Origin: Bacillota bacterium
GTDB taxonomy: Bacteria; Bacillota; Clostridia; Lachnospirales; Lachnospiraceae
Length of the DNA: 34,858 nt
NCBI GenBank assembly: GCA_023393095.1
Contig: JAEWMT010000100.1
Coordinates: forward strand, 1-34,858
Reading direction: 5' to 3'
The translations under genes were made by a program, and so were the position numbers. Within the stretch, counting starts at the first letter, position 1; each line of letters starts with the position of its first letter. Of this stretch, positions 16,882 through 25,103 are shown one piece after another. The notes under the pieces are model-generated. The model was not told where the DNA came from. It did no database searches and saw only the letters and a program-made list of their open reading frames with translations.

Positions 16882-17103
16882 ATGGAACAGACAATAGAAG
16901 GGACAATAGATAATGGACTTGAAAGCATCTCAGCCCAACTTTATATTTTCAGTATTGGATTAGGTATTGTACTTTTGATTTTGGGAGCTTTTCTCGTTAT
17001 TAAAAATAAAGGCTCAAAAAAGAAAAAAAGTATCACAAACATCGGATTGATTTGTCTTGTCCTTGGTATTGTTGCTATCATAAGCGGACTTATGCAAATA
17101 TAA
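16882..17103 (+). CDS. Small two-helix membrane protein of the TetR-ABC operon
   Basis: A 73-residue protein with two membrane helices (about 20-41 and 53-71) joined by a basic loop NKGSKKKKS, which predicts an inside loop with both ends outside. The ATG directly follows the permease stop, and GGAGG lies eight bases upstream, inside the permease gene. I recognise no named family. Its position suggests an accessory or stabilising subunit of the exporter, or an immunity-like peptide; that is inference from context only. Confidence 0.75.
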   Translation: MEQTIEGTIDNGLESISAQLYIFSIGLGIVLLILGAFLVIKNKGSKKKKSITNIGLICLVLGIVAIISGLMQI

Positions 17104-17172
17104 TAATGATCGGAGAAGTCAAAATAACATTTGACCTTATATTATTCAATACCAATTAAGGTTCAACAATGA

Positions 17173-17210
17173 CCTCTTCAATCTTACATTTTCCATGAAG
17201 ATTGAAGAGG
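17173..17210. terminator. Hairpin between convergent genes, likely bidirectional terminator
   Basis: Perfect 13-bp stem CCTCTTCAATCTT (17173-17185) with AAGATTGAAGAGG (17198-17210) and a 12-base loop, between the TetR-ABC operon and the convergent chemoreceptor gene. Neither side has a strong T-run, so efficiency is uncertain. Confidence 0.55.
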
Positions 17211-17221
17211 CACATCTTGGC

Positions 17222-18706
17222 TTACTGCATTAAAGCTTCCAAAGATTTTGACGTATTGGCTACTTCAGCAGAAGTATTATTTAAACCTTCCGTCATTGCA
17301 GATAATTCCTCACTTACGGATGCTAATTCATTTATAGCATTATTATGTGAATGGATACTATTTTTTATTTTTTCTAAATCCATAGTTATAATTTCGATCG
17401 GTTTTACTAATTGCTTATTAACATCACCGGACAAGGATATGATATAATCGTTTATATTGTTATTATTTGATACTATGGTTGCAAATTTATCATCAACTTC
17501 CCTAGAAAGTCTTATTCCTTCTTCAACAGTATCTTTTGCATAATTCATTGCAAGTGAAACATTATTTGATTCTTCCTTTAAATTATCTAATATATTATTA
17601 ACTTCAGTAGCAGTAGCTGTAGTTTGTGCCGCTAATTTAGTAACTTCATCGGCCACAACAGCAAACCCCTTTCCGCTTTCCCCTGCTTTGGCAGCTTCAA
17701 TCATAGCATTCAAAGCTAATAATTTCGACTGAGCTGCGATTTGTGTTACCTTATTCACCAAGTCAAATGCAGTATCTATATTGGAACAAAGGAATATAAC
17801 TTTTTCATCTGCAGAATTAATGCTGTTTATAACATCGTTGTCTTTTTCAGAAGATTGTCCAATCAGAATTTTACCGTCATTTGCAAGTGCATGAGCATGA
17901 TTACTGTCACCTGATATTTTTTGGACGTTTTCCTGTACATCTTTTATTCCTTCTTGAATAATTAATAATTTATTGTATACCTCATCTACTGTGTTCGTCT
18001 GATTTGTCACTCCGATCAGCATATCATTAATCTCTAAAGCCATTTGTTCCGTGCTTCCCGATGCTTCGCTGGATTGATTTTCCAGTGATTTAACAATATT
18101 TATTAGATCATTTGTAGTAGAAGCTATTTTTTCATTTACTTTCAATAATTTTCCTTCTTTACCCATTACATCCTGAAAGATCAAGATGGTTCTTTTAACT
18201 AAGTCCTTGAAGAAGATGAAAATAAGTAAAGTCAATACCGTAATAAAAACAATATTAATTGATAAATTAATAAAAAACCTTGCACTCAAACCGTTTGCCA
18301 ATATAAGGTGGGGGAGAAATCCAATATTAATACCAATACATACTAATACAAATGTAAAATTCAATAATTTCATATCAAAATAACAACAGGATATTACAAT
18401 CGGAATAAGGTAAAGAAGTAACAATCCAGGTATCTCAACACCTATACCATAGATCGTTGTACTAATTATTGTAAAACTAATAATTGCAATATATTTTGTA
18501 TGATTGATATGTAATTTTGAACTTAAAAATGGTAACAAACAACCAAGGGTAAATAAGCCTATACCGAAAAAGATGATTTGAATACTGTAAGCTAGAATGT
18601 AACTCAAAAATGCTAGAACAATACTAAAAGGTAAGAGTCTAAGACTAATTTTTATAACATTGGCATCAACCTGCTTATTATTTTCCTGCAATCTGTCAAA
18701 TTCCAT
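17222..18706 (-). CDS. Methyl-accepting chemotaxis-like protein without extracellular domain
   Basis: A 494-residue chemoreceptor-type signal transducer. About six membrane helices occupy residues 22-168 with only short connecting loops, so the usual extracellular ligand-binding domain is absent. A long cytoplasmic coiled coil follows, with the highly conserved hairpin tip at about 329-360 (LLALNAMIEAAKAG, then GFAVVADEV), which contacts CheA/CheW. No HAMP domain is obvious after the last helix. The ATG at 18706 has TAGGAGGAA upstream. No other chemotaxis or flagellar gene is in the window. It may sense membrane state or a signal within the bilayer, or control something other than motility; both are inference. 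Confidence 0.9.
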   Translation of the reverse strand: MEFDRLQENNKQVDANVIKISLRLLPFSIVLAFLSYILAYSIQIIFFGIGLFTLGCLLPFLSSKLHINHTKYIAIISFTIISTTIYGIGVEIPGLLLLYLIPIVISCCYFDMKLLNFTFVLVCIGINIGFLPHLILANGLSARFFINLSINIVFITVLTLLIFIFFKDLVKRTILIFQDVMGKEGKLLKVNEKIASTTNDLINIVKSLENQSSEASGSTEQMALEINDMLIGVTNQTNTVDEVYNKLLIIQEGIKDVQENVQKISGDSNHAHALANDGKILIGQSSEKDNDVINSINSADEKVIFLCSNIDTAFDLVNKVTQIAAQSKLLALNAMIEAAKAGESGKGFAVVADEVTKLAAQTTATATEVNNILDNLKEESNNVSLAMNYAKDTVEEGIRLSREVDDKFATIVSNNNNINDYIISLSGDVNKQLVKPIEIITMDLEKIKNSIHSHNNAINELASVSEELSAMTEGLNNTSAEVANTSKSLEALMQ

Positions 18707-18958
18707 GATGGTTCCTCCTAAAATATAATCATTAGTAAATAATGCTTAAAAAAATATATAGTAAGCATAAAATAGTAAAATAATGAATAAAAAACAATGT
18801 AATCATCAATATAATTCATTCAAATGATACTATATTTACATATTAATATAATTAAATTTCAGTGTCAACTTATTATATAAACAGTTCTAAATTCTACATT
18901 AAAAGGAGGGTTTTCAACAAAATTTAACTGCGATGGTTTCGTTACATAAAATTTATTC

Positions 18959-19621
18959 TCATTTCAATATCTCAAATTGATTTTTATAAAACCGAATCAT
19001 CCCACTGTCTCTTAGTTTACATAATTCCGAAGACATCGCGCTACGATCAACGGATAGATAATCAGCAAGCTCCTGACGATTATAGGGGATGTTGAATTGG
19101 TTATTTCCTGTCCGTAGGGCTTCCAGACTAAGATATGCAAGAAGCTTCTCCCTTGTGGTACGTTTGGATATTATCTCTATTTTCTGATTCATCATAATAT
19201 TTTTTAAGGCTAGAATACGAAGCATATTCTGAATCAGTTTGTTGTGGAAAGAGCAGGCTTCATTACAAGTAGTTGTAAGCTTATGGTAATCAATAAATAG
19301 AATTTCGCTTTCGGCAGTTGTAAATACACTGACTGGAAGCTTTTTTATATCTGCACAGACAAAGGTTTCACCAAACAGCATACCTGCATCCAGTTTTGCG
19401 AGGATACTTCGGTTACCATAGTAATCCTCCCTCATTACCTGAACCTGACCGGATAAGATAATTCCTACATACATGACATCTTCGCCTCGGCTGAATACTG
19501 CCTGATTTTTATCATATTTCATTACCTTTGCCGAGAGGCAGGACAGGAGTGACTGGTATTCTGCTTCATCAATCCCGTTGAATAATTCCACTGATTTTAT
19601 AATATTAAAATATTTTTTCAT
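18959..19621 (-). CDS. Crp/Fnr family transcriptional regulator
   Basis: A 220-residue regulator with an N-terminal cyclic-nucleotide-binding-like beta roll (about 15-120, including GIILSGQVQVMRED and AGMLFGETFVCAD), a dimer helix and a C-terminal winged helix (about 165-215; NRQELADYLSVDRSAMSSEL is the recognition region). There is no N-terminal four-cysteine cluster, so it is not an oxygen-sensing Fnr proper, although three Cys occur in the body. Divergent to a ferredoxin-like gene across 290 bp that hold a 26-bp palindrome. I recall this regulator/ferredoxin pairing from related anaerobes, with a redox or nitrosative stress role suspected. Confidence 0.9.
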   Translation of the reverse strand: MKKYFNIIKSVELFNGIDEAEYQSLLSCLSAKVMKYDKNQAVFSRGEDVMYVGIILSGQVQVMREDYYGNRSILAKLDAGMLFGETFVCADIKKLPVSVFTTAESEILFIDYHKLTTTCNEACSFHNKLIQNMLRILALKNIMMNQKIEIISKRTTREKLLAYLSLEALRTGNNQFNIPYNRQELADYLSVDRSAMSSELCKLRDSGMIRFYKNQFEILK

Positions 19622-19700
19622 AAAACCTCCATTCTACTGAAACACCACGAATTTGGGCGCCAGCACAATATTTGCAAAGTGAATTGATTTTTAATGCACT

Positions 19701-19726
19701 ATGTGAAAAATTTCAATTTTTCACAT
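19701..19726. promoter_or_regulatory. 26-bp palindrome, candidate Crp/Fnr-type operator
   Basis: Perfect 12-bp arms, ATGTGAAAAATT (19701-19712) and AATTTTTCACAT (19715-19726), with a 2-base centre. It carries TGTGA and TCACA half-sites like Crp sites but at wider spacing (14 bp rather than 6). It lies 80 bp before the regulator start and 185 bp before the ferredoxin start. Confidence 0.55.
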
Positions 19727-19911
19727 TAATCTCATTTCGTTGTAAATACAACAGACTTTATATGCCCAATATAGTAAACTCTAACCATAAAGTCAATGGC
19801 TGATCAGAATGCTTTTTAAGAACACGATTGTAAAAGTCATAAAAGATAATAGTTACGAAATAACATTAAAATATTTGAATGCCAAAGAAGCGGCATATTG
19901 GAGGTTAAGGT

Positions 19912-20616
19912 ATGATAAGAAAAATAATTACAATTGATGAGGAAAAATGCAATGGCTGCGGGCTATGTGCAAAAGCATGTCATGAAGGAGCGATAGGTAT
20001 GGTAAATGGAAAGGCAAAGCTGCTGCGGGATGATTACTGTGACGGCCTTGGAGCGTGCCTTCCGTCCTGCCCGACTGAGGCAATCAATTTCGAAGAGAGA
20101 GAAGCAGCAGAATATAACGAAGAAGCAGTAAAGGAAAATATGATGAAAAAGCAGGCAGATAAGCTTCCCTGCGGATGTCCGGGCACGCAGACAAAGGTAC
20201 TTGTGCATGAAGAAAAGCATGCCGAAATAATAAATGAAGCTCATGAGAGTATCAGCCGTCTAGCACAGTGGCCGGTACAGATTAAACTGGTTCCTGTGAA
20301 TGCACCTTATTTTAATAATGCAAATCTTCTGATAGCTGCAGATTGCTCGGCATATGCCTATGCGGATTTTCATAACAGGTATATGAAGAATAAGATAACC
20401 TTGATTGGATGCCCGAAACTTGATGAAGGTGACTACAGCGAGAAGCTGACAGCCATCATTAAAGAAAATGATATCAAAAGTGTAACGGTTGTACGTATGG
20501 AGGTTCCCTGCTGCGGTGGCATAGAAAATGCTGTAAAGAGAGCCCTTCAAAACAGCGGTAAATTCATTCCTTGGCAGGTCGTTACGATTTCTACGGACGG
20601 AAGAATTTTGGATTGA
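19912..20616 (+). CDS. Ferredoxin-like iron-sulfur protein with extra cysteine motifs
   Basis: A 234-residue protein. The N-terminal ferredoxin domain has a full first motif CNGCGLCAKAC (C13, C16, C19, C23). In the second, CDGLGACLPSC, a Leu (about 46) replaces the second Cys, leaving C43, C49 and C53. The second cluster may therefore be three-iron, use another ligand or be absent. Beyond it are PCGCPG (about 87-89), AADCSAYAYADF, LIGCPKLDEGDY and PCCGG (about 200-201), suggesting a further metal or redox site. The start at 19912 has GGAGG seven bases upstream, and a strong terminator follows, so it is a single-gene unit. Probably an electron-transfer protein; its partner is unknown. Confidence 0.82.
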   Translation: MIRKIITIDEEKCNGCGLCAKACHEGAIGMVNGKAKLLRDDYCDGLGACLPSCPTEAINFEEREAAEYNEEAVKENMMKKQADKLPCGCPGTQTKVLVHEEKHAEIINEAHESISRLAQWPVQIKLVPVNAPYFNNANLLIAADCSAYAYADFHNRYMKNKITLIGCPKLDEGDYSEKLTAIIKENDIKSVTVVRMEVPCCGGIENAVKRALQNSGKFIPWQVVTISTDGRILD

Positions 20617-20648
20617 TATTAAATAGTATAGCAAATATGAAAAAATCA

Positions 20649-20691
20649 AAGAAAGCCTAAAATCCTATCAAACAGGATTTTAGGCTTTCTT
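20649..20691 (+). terminator. Rho-independent terminator
   Basis: Perfect 18-bp stem (20649-20666 with 20674-20691; core AAAGCCTAAAATCCT) and 7-base loop, ending in CTTTCTTACT. It follows the ferredoxin-like gene by 33 bp. Confidence 0.82.
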
Positions 20692-20794
20692 ACTATATTG
20701 ACAGACTCACAAATCTAGAATGTAAGCGGCAGAGATATCTGCCTTAAACATATATAAAAGCTATGTTTTTTTAGTTTGAAGTTGATTCAATAAA

Positions 20795-20822
20795 TTGTAT
20801 TTTTACCAAAATATGTTACAAT
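20795..20822 (+). promoter_or_regulatory. Probable promoter of the ABC exporter pair
   Basis: -35 TTGTAT (20795-20800), 16-bp spacer, -10 TACAAT (20817-20822), about 105 bp upstream of the ATPase start. The leader has no other obvious signal. Confidence 0.45.
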
Positions 20823-20927
20823 AAAACTATGGAATATTTATATACAAATGGATGGGTAAGAATGGTTATATTACAAATATTTTGCTGATGCACAAATTTG
20901 CAGTTTATCGTCAGAATGGAGGTTTAT

Positions 20928-21707
20928 ATGGAAAGTAATATTTCAGTTGAAATTAAGGATCTTTATATGAATTACGGTAGCAAAGAGGTGTTAAAGGGAA
21001 TTAATCTGGAAGTACATAAAGGAGAAATCATTGGCTATATCGGGACAAACGGTGCCGGGAAAAGTACAACGATCAAAATAATACTTGGTATTGTTGAAGG
21101 ATACCGGGGAGAGGTTAAAGTGTTCGGACAAGATATTAAGAAGAATCCAATCGAATATAAAAGCAGGATCGGTTATGTACCGGAGGTTGCAGATATTTAT
21201 GAAAACCTTACTGCAAGAGAATATCTTACCTTTATTGGTTCCCTGTATGGAATGAGCTATGATAGAGCGAATGAAAAAGCAGAGCGGCTGATGGTGGTAT
21301 TTGGAATCAAGGATGTCTGTGATTCAAGGATTAATTCTTTTTCAAAAGGCATGAAGCAGAAGGTGCTGATCATTGCAAGCATGCTGCATAATCCGGATAT
21401 TCTATTCTTAGATGAACCACTTAGTGGTTTGGACGCCAATAGTGTTATGGTTGTGAAGGAGATATTATCAATGCTCTCCAAACAGGGCAAAACAATATTT
21501 TATTCCTCTCACATTATGGATGTCGTTGAGAGAATCAGTAACCGAATTATATTGATTAAGAACGGTCAGATTGCGGCAGATGGCAGCTTTAGCCAGCTCA
21601 AAGCCAGGTCAAAGGAAGGCTCCTTGGAGCAGATTTTTAACCAGATAACCGGTTTTGACGAATATGAAACATTGGCAAAGCAATTTGTTCATATAGTGGA
21701 GGAATAA
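20928..21707 (+). CDS. ABC transporter ATP-binding protein (ABC-2 exporter type)
   Basis: A 259-residue ATPase with Walker A GTNGAGKST (39-47), signature FSKGMKQK (about 138-145), Walker B ILFLDEPLSGLD (about 158-169) and an SSH H-loop. The Q-loop position reads YVPEV, with Glu in place of Gln, a common variant among multidrug/ABC-2 ATPases. The ATG at 20928 follows GGAGG at 5 bp; a TTG 30 bp upstream in the same frame lacks a site and is not used here. The permease gene begins 4 bp after the stop. The architecture recalls the B. subtilis YthP/YthQ type of pair; the substrate is unknown. Confidence 0.9.
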   Translation: MESNISVEIKDLYMNYGSKEVLKGINLEVHKGEIIGYIGTNGAGKSTTIKIILGIVEGYRGEVKVFGQDIKKNPIEYKSRIGYVPEVADIYENLTAREYLTFIGSLYGMSYDRANEKAERLMVVFGIKDVCDSRINSFSKGMKQKVLIIASMLHNPDILFLDEPLSGLDANSVMVVKEILSMLSKQGKTIFYSSHIMDVVERISNRIILIKNGQIAADGSFSQLKARSKEGSLEQIFNQITGFDEYETLAKQFVHIVEE

Positions 21708-21710
21708 ATC

Positions 21711-23348
21711 GTGGATTTTAAGTATTTAAAATTATTAGATCGTTTTAAATCTACTTTTGAAAAAATGGGAATTGATTATGAAGTAATGAGAAGAATTCTA
21801 CATATTAAGCTATTAATGGATGGCAGAAGAGTTCCGACAGTTTTTAACGATAGAAAAAAGAGTAATCGCGACGATAATAAGAATATGTTCTTTCGCTCCT
21901 TATGGATATACTTGGTTATGGGATGCATTATGATTCCATTTGTCATAATGAAAAACAGCTATATCTTCCAGATGAGTTTTATATTCGGAATAGTAATGTT
22001 TTTTGTGATGTCATCGCTAATCTCGGATTTCTCCACGATTATACTAGATATTAGAGATAAAAGTATTATCAGTGTTAGACCGGTAGGACAGAAGACCTTA
22101 AACATGGCAAAGACGCTGCATGTTCTATACTATATGCTATGTCTGACGGCAGCTTTAACAGGACCAGCTCTGGCTACAAGCCTATTTACGCAGGGACTTT
22201 TATTTTTTCTGCTATTTTTGTTCCTTCTTATTCTAATTGATATCTTCTGTATTATACTTACAACCCTGATTTATTTTCTTATTTTAAGGTTCTTTGATGG
22301 GGAAAAGCTGAAGGATATCATTAATTACATGCAGATCATTTTATCCATTGTAATCATGGTGGGCTACCAGTTGATTGGAAGATTATTTAATATCGTGAAT
22401 ATTAAGATTACTTTTGTTCCCCATTGGTGGCAGTACCTGGTTATTCCGATATGGTTTGCCGCACCTTTTCAGATGCTCCAAAAGCATCAGATCAATCATT
22501 ACTTAATTAAGTTTAGTGCAATGGCAATCGTGATGCCGCTTATAATGCTCTTCTTCTATATTAAGCTAATTCCAGCTTTTGAAAAGTATCTTCAGAAACT
22601 AGGTAATAATGATGCAAAAGGAAAAAATAAGAGTAAAAAAGAAAGTATTATTTCAAAACTAATATGCACTAACCGGGAAGAAAGAATATTCTATCATTTT
22701 TCGATGGATATGATGAGGAATGAAAGGGCTTTTAAACTTAAAGTATACCCAACCATAGGATATTCTCTTATCATTCCGTTCTTCATTATGATATCGCTCT
22801 TTAGTGATACTAGTTATAAAGAAATTACACAGGGAAAAACTTATTTATTTATCTATTTCTGTGGGATTATGCTTCCTACGCTCATCATGATGATGAGATA
22901 CTCTGAAAGCTTTAAGGCAGCATGGATATATAAGGCAATGCCAATCGGTCCTATGAAACCGGTATTTCAAGGATCAATTAAGGCATTTTTTATAAAGATA
23001 TATCTGCCTGTTTATATTGTTGAAGCGATTATCTTTGGGGTTATATATGGAACTAGGATTATACCGGACCTTTTCGTTGTATTTTTAAATATGTTATTGT
23101 ATAGTATAGTATGTTTTGTCTGTCTTGAAAAATCTCTTCCTTTTTCGAAGAATTACGAGACAGCGCAGCAAACCAATCATGTTGGTGTAGTCTTCATTTT
23201 GTTTTTACTACTTGCAGCCCTTGTCGGAATCCACTATATCTTTACGACGTTCCAGTTCGGTATATTTATTTATTTGTGTATCGATGTAATTTTGCTTATT
23301 ATTATGTGGGAGGCGGCATTTAATGTTACCACTGAACAACTAACATAA
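21711..23348 (+). CDS. Large ABC transporter permease, unknown substrate
   Basis: A 545-residue integral membrane protein with about ten to twelve hydrophobic segments in two halves, separated by a charged, lysine-rich cytoplasmic linker (about 300-320, NNDAKGKNKSKKES). The first 60 residues are soluble and charged. The start is GTG at 21711, with GGAGG eight bases upstream, inside the end of the ATPase gene. The size exceeds a usual ABC-2 permease, and one chain could form the whole membrane part. It pairs with the adjacent ATPase; YthQ-like is my best guess. No terminator of standard form follows, but two foldback structures do. Confidence 0.82.
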   Translation: MDFKYLKLLDRFKSTFEKMGIDYEVMRRILHIKLLMDGRRVPTVFNDRKKSNRDDNKNMFFRSLWIYLVMGCIMIPFVIMKNSYIFQMSFIFGIVMFFVMSSLISDFSTIILDIRDKSIISVRPVGQKTLNMAKTLHVLYYMLCLTAALTGPALATSLFTQGLLFFLLFLFLLILIDIFCIILTTLIYFLILRFFDGEKLKDIINYMQIILSIVIMVGYQLIGRLFNIVNIKITFVPHWWQYLVIPIWFAAPFQMLQKHQINHYLIKFSAMAIVMPLIMLFFYIKLIPAFEKYLQKLGNNDAKGKNKSKKESIISKLICTNREERIFYHFSMDMMRNERAFKLKVYPTIGYSLIIPFFIMISLFSDTSYKEITQGKTYLFIYFCGIMLPTLIMMMRYSESFKAAWIYKAMPIGPMKPVFQGSIKAFFIKIYLPVYIVEAIIFGVIYGTRIIPDLFVVFLNMLLYSIVCFVCLEKSLPFSKNYETAQQTNHVGVVFILFLLLAALVGIHYIFTTFQFGIFIYLCIDVILLIIMWEAAFNVTTEQLT

Positions 23349-23362
23349 GAACTAAATTAGGA

Positions 23363-23437
23363 GCTGTCGCAATCAAAACCGCAATAGATGTAAGGGAATT
23401 TTGTATTAAAATCTATTTCGGTAATGTTTACGACAGC
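23363..23437. repeat. Imperfect 27-bp-arm hairpin
   Basis: Arms 23363-23389 and 23411-23437 pair at 21 or 22 of 27 positions, with ends GCTGTCG and CGACAGC and a 21-base loop. It starts 15 bp after the permease stop. It resembles GCTGTCG...CGACAGC palindromes that I recall downstream of genes in clostridia, but has no T-run. Confidence 0.6.
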
Positions 23438-23441
23438 ACTC

Positions 23442-23557
23442 TAGTATAACGTTCTATTAATAGCAAGACAAATTTCTGTCTTGGTTTTCCTTATACAGCA
23501 ATGGCAAGAAAAATCCTTCTTGGAAATTTACCAAGTTATTGAAAGAACGTTGTACTA
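23442..23557. repeat. 116-bp foldback element with two internal hairpins
   Basis: Terminal inverted repeats TAGTATAACGTTCT (23442-23455) and AGAACGTTGTACTA (23544-23557), 13 of 14 paired. Inside are two stems: CAAGAC/GTCTTG (about 23464-23483) and CAAGAA/TTCTTG (about 23505-23522). The whole can fold as a branched cruciform. There is no ORF. It could be a small non-autonomous mobile element or a structured RNA. Confidence 0.6.
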
Positions 23558-23570
23558 ATTATGTTGCCTG

Positions 23571-23723
23571 TTATTCCTGGCGGATTGGAATTTCCTGAGG
23601 AATCGAGGGAGTGGCAGTGGATGGACCGGGCTGTTCTATCTCAGTTCCATGTGGTACTGAACTTTTGAATTCATTATCCGGATTACTATTTTTTTCAGAG
23701 CCTTTGTTATTCTCATCGTTCAT
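23571..23723 (-). CDS. 50-residue hydrophilic ORF, function unknown
   Basis: Leftward ORF of 51 codons including the stop. The ATG at 23723 has a very good ribosome binding site, AAAGGAG, seven bases upstream. The product starts MNDENNKGSEKNSN, is rich in Asn, Ser, Glu and Pro, and has a proline-rich C-terminus (GPSTATPSIPQEIPIRQE). There is no membrane or signal segment, so it is probably disordered. It lies between two foldback elements: a 116-bp one after its stop and a 50-bp one 21 bp before its start. The sequence from that element through the ribosome binding site resembles the leader of the Bce-type ATPase gene. Real translation is plausible but unproven. Confidence 0.5.
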   Translation of the reverse strand: MNDENNKGSEKNSNPDNEFKSSVPHGTEIEQPGPSTATPSIPQEIPIRQE

Positions 23724-23744
23724 AATCAATACTCCTTTCTTCAT

Positions 23745-23794
23745 TAGGTAAATTGCGAAACTTTGAAATAACTTTCAAGTTTCGCAATTACCTA
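23745..23794. repeat. 50-bp foldback element, copy B of the repeat at 12717
   Basis: Arms TAGGTAAATTGCGAAACTT and AAGTTTCGCAATTACCTA (one extra A in the left arm) around a short centre. The terminal repeat is the same as at 12717-12869. It also sits just upstream of a leftward ribosome binding site; GAAGAAAGGAGTAT is shared beyond the element in both places. Confidence 0.72.
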
Positions 23795-23861
23795 TTTTAT
23801 ATGAATGAAAGTTAATTTTGCCCATTGATATTATAATCGTAACCTATCTGTTTCATCAAAA

Positions 23862-24257
23862 TTATTTGCTGCGTTTGGGTCTGGCTAACGGGAACTCTCC
23901 GCTTTTTTTCATCCTACTGAAACGATCCATTAAGCGCGCTTTATAAGCGGTAGCATCATCTTTACTGACGATTCCAAGTTCAGCTAATTTATCTATAAGT
24001 TGAATTTCTGCTTTCATTTCATTTTCGATTAAAGCATATACTTCACCTTTTTGTTTTTCAGATAGAGAATTCCATTGAACGGTTGCTTTTTTCATAGCTT
24101 CTTCAAAAGCAGCTCTTCTATCTTTCTGATTTTGATCATTTTCTGACAGCGTTACCGATTCGGTTTTTGTTTCAGCTGCAAAGGCATAAACTGGGCTTAT
24201 GCTGGCACATCCTAGCATACACGCTAATGCAAAACTACCTAATTTCGTTTTTAACAT
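23862..24257 (-). CDS. Secreted DUF2680 family protein
   Basis: A 131-residue exported protein with a signal peptide (about 1-28; basic MLKTKLG, hydrophobic core, AFAAE cleavage region). The helical body contains LIENEMKAEIQLIDKLAELGIVS-type segments, a DKL..LGI(V/I)...A..YK pattern that matches my recollection of DUF2680, a small secreted family of Firmicutes with unknown role. The basic C-terminus ends RPKRSK. The ATG at 24257 has GTGAGG six bases upstream. It appears monocistronic, divergent from the CadD-like gene. Confidence 0.75.
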   Translation of the reverse strand: MLKTKLGSFALACMLGCASISPVYAFAAETKTESVTLSENDQNQKDRRAAFEEAMKKATVQWNSLSEKQKGEVYALIENEMKAEIQLIDKLAELGIVSKDDATAYKARLMDRFSRMKKSGEFPLARPKRSK

Positions 24258-24408
24258 TTCGCTTCCTCACTTTCCAAATAACAATGAGCAAACTAACTTT
24301 CGAAATTAGTATTTCCAACGTTATTTATGATATTGTGAAATGTTTTATAAAAATAATGTCAAATAGTTCAAATATTGTAATATATTGCACTTGGTATTAT
24401 CAGTAATC

Positions 24409-24437
24409 TTGACAATATAATTAACGATTGTTAGAAT
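24409..24437 (+). promoter_or_regulatory. Sigma-A promoter of the CadD-like gene
   Basis: -35 TTGACA (24409-24414), 17-bp spacer, -10 TAGAAT (24432-24437). It lies about 55 bp upstream of the start codon at 24492, giving a leader of roughly 48 bases. Confidence 0.7.
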
Positions 24438-24491
24438 TTTTAAGGAGATGAAAAGAAAAGATAATCTAAACCAGGTCGGAGGTATATACAT

Positions 24492-25103
24492 ATGATAAAG
24501 ACGATAATAACTGCAATTATAACTTATTTAGCAACAAGCATTGATGAGATACCAGTACTTTTTATGTTGTACATGAGTTCTGAGCATAAGGGGAAAGGGA
24601 AGACAATTACCTTTACCTATTTTATGGGAACCTTCCTATTAGTATTAATTGGTTTACTCGGTGCATGGGGGCTGGTACTGATACCTTTGAAATGGATGGT
24701 TGGCCTAATTGGCTTAATTCCTATTATAATGGGGATCAAAATCTTATTTGACGATGATGATAACGACGAAGAAAAGGCGATAGCCGCTTCAAAGAAATGC
24801 AATACATTATGGCTGCGGGTTTTAATCATTACCCTTGCAATGGGTGTTGACGATCTTGGTGTATATATACCTTTATTTACGACCCTTAACGGCTTCGACA
24901 TCCTTCAGTTGCTATTTGTGTTTGCTGTAGGGACACTAATCCTTTGCCTGATCAGTTACCGTCTTACCGGAATAGATATACTGAAACGGTTTATAGAAAG
25001 CAGAGAAAAATATATCGTCGGCATTGTTTTTATAGTAATTGGAGTAATGGTATTGCTGGAATGTGAAACCGTTTCAGGGATAGTTAAGTTATTCTTGAAA
25101 TGA
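24492..25103 (+). CDS. CadD family cadmium resistance-type transporter
   Basis: A 203-residue membrane protein of the CadD family (cadmium resistance; some members handle other cations). Two symmetric motif regions are visible: TSIDEIPVLF (about 16-25) in the first helix and MGVDDLGVYIPLFTT (about 116-130) in the fourth, whose acidic residues lie within the membrane. An acidic cytoplasmic loop FDDDDNDEE lies between them. Six helices, the usual family length. The ATG at 24492 has GGAGG eight bases upstream. No MerR or ArsR regulator is adjacent. The substrate is inferred from the family. Confidence 0.85.
   Translation: MIKTIITAIITYLATSIDEIPVLFMLYMSSEHKGKGKTITFTYFMGTFLLVLIGLLGAWGLVLIPLKWMVGLIGLIPIIMGIKILFDDDDNDEEKAIAASKKCNTLWLRVLIITLAMGVDDLGVYIPLFTTLNGFDILQLLFVFAVGTLILCLISYRLTGIDILKRFIESREKYIVGIVFIVIGVMVLLECETVSGIVKLFLK

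Noticed and set aside
16218..16928. 236-codon open frame antisense to the ABC-2 permease
   Set aside because: It mirrors the AT-rich permease gene, has no ribosome binding site, and its sense partner has motifs, overlaps and a good start.
20898..20927. Upstream TTG start for the ABC ATPase
   Set aside because: No ribosome binding site; the ATG at 20928 has GGAGG at correct distance.
24449..24494. 15-codon leader peptide ending in overlap with the CadD-like start
   Set aside because: The AAGGAG touches its ATG with no spacing, so initiation is unlikely, and the CadD-like gene has its own GGAGG site.
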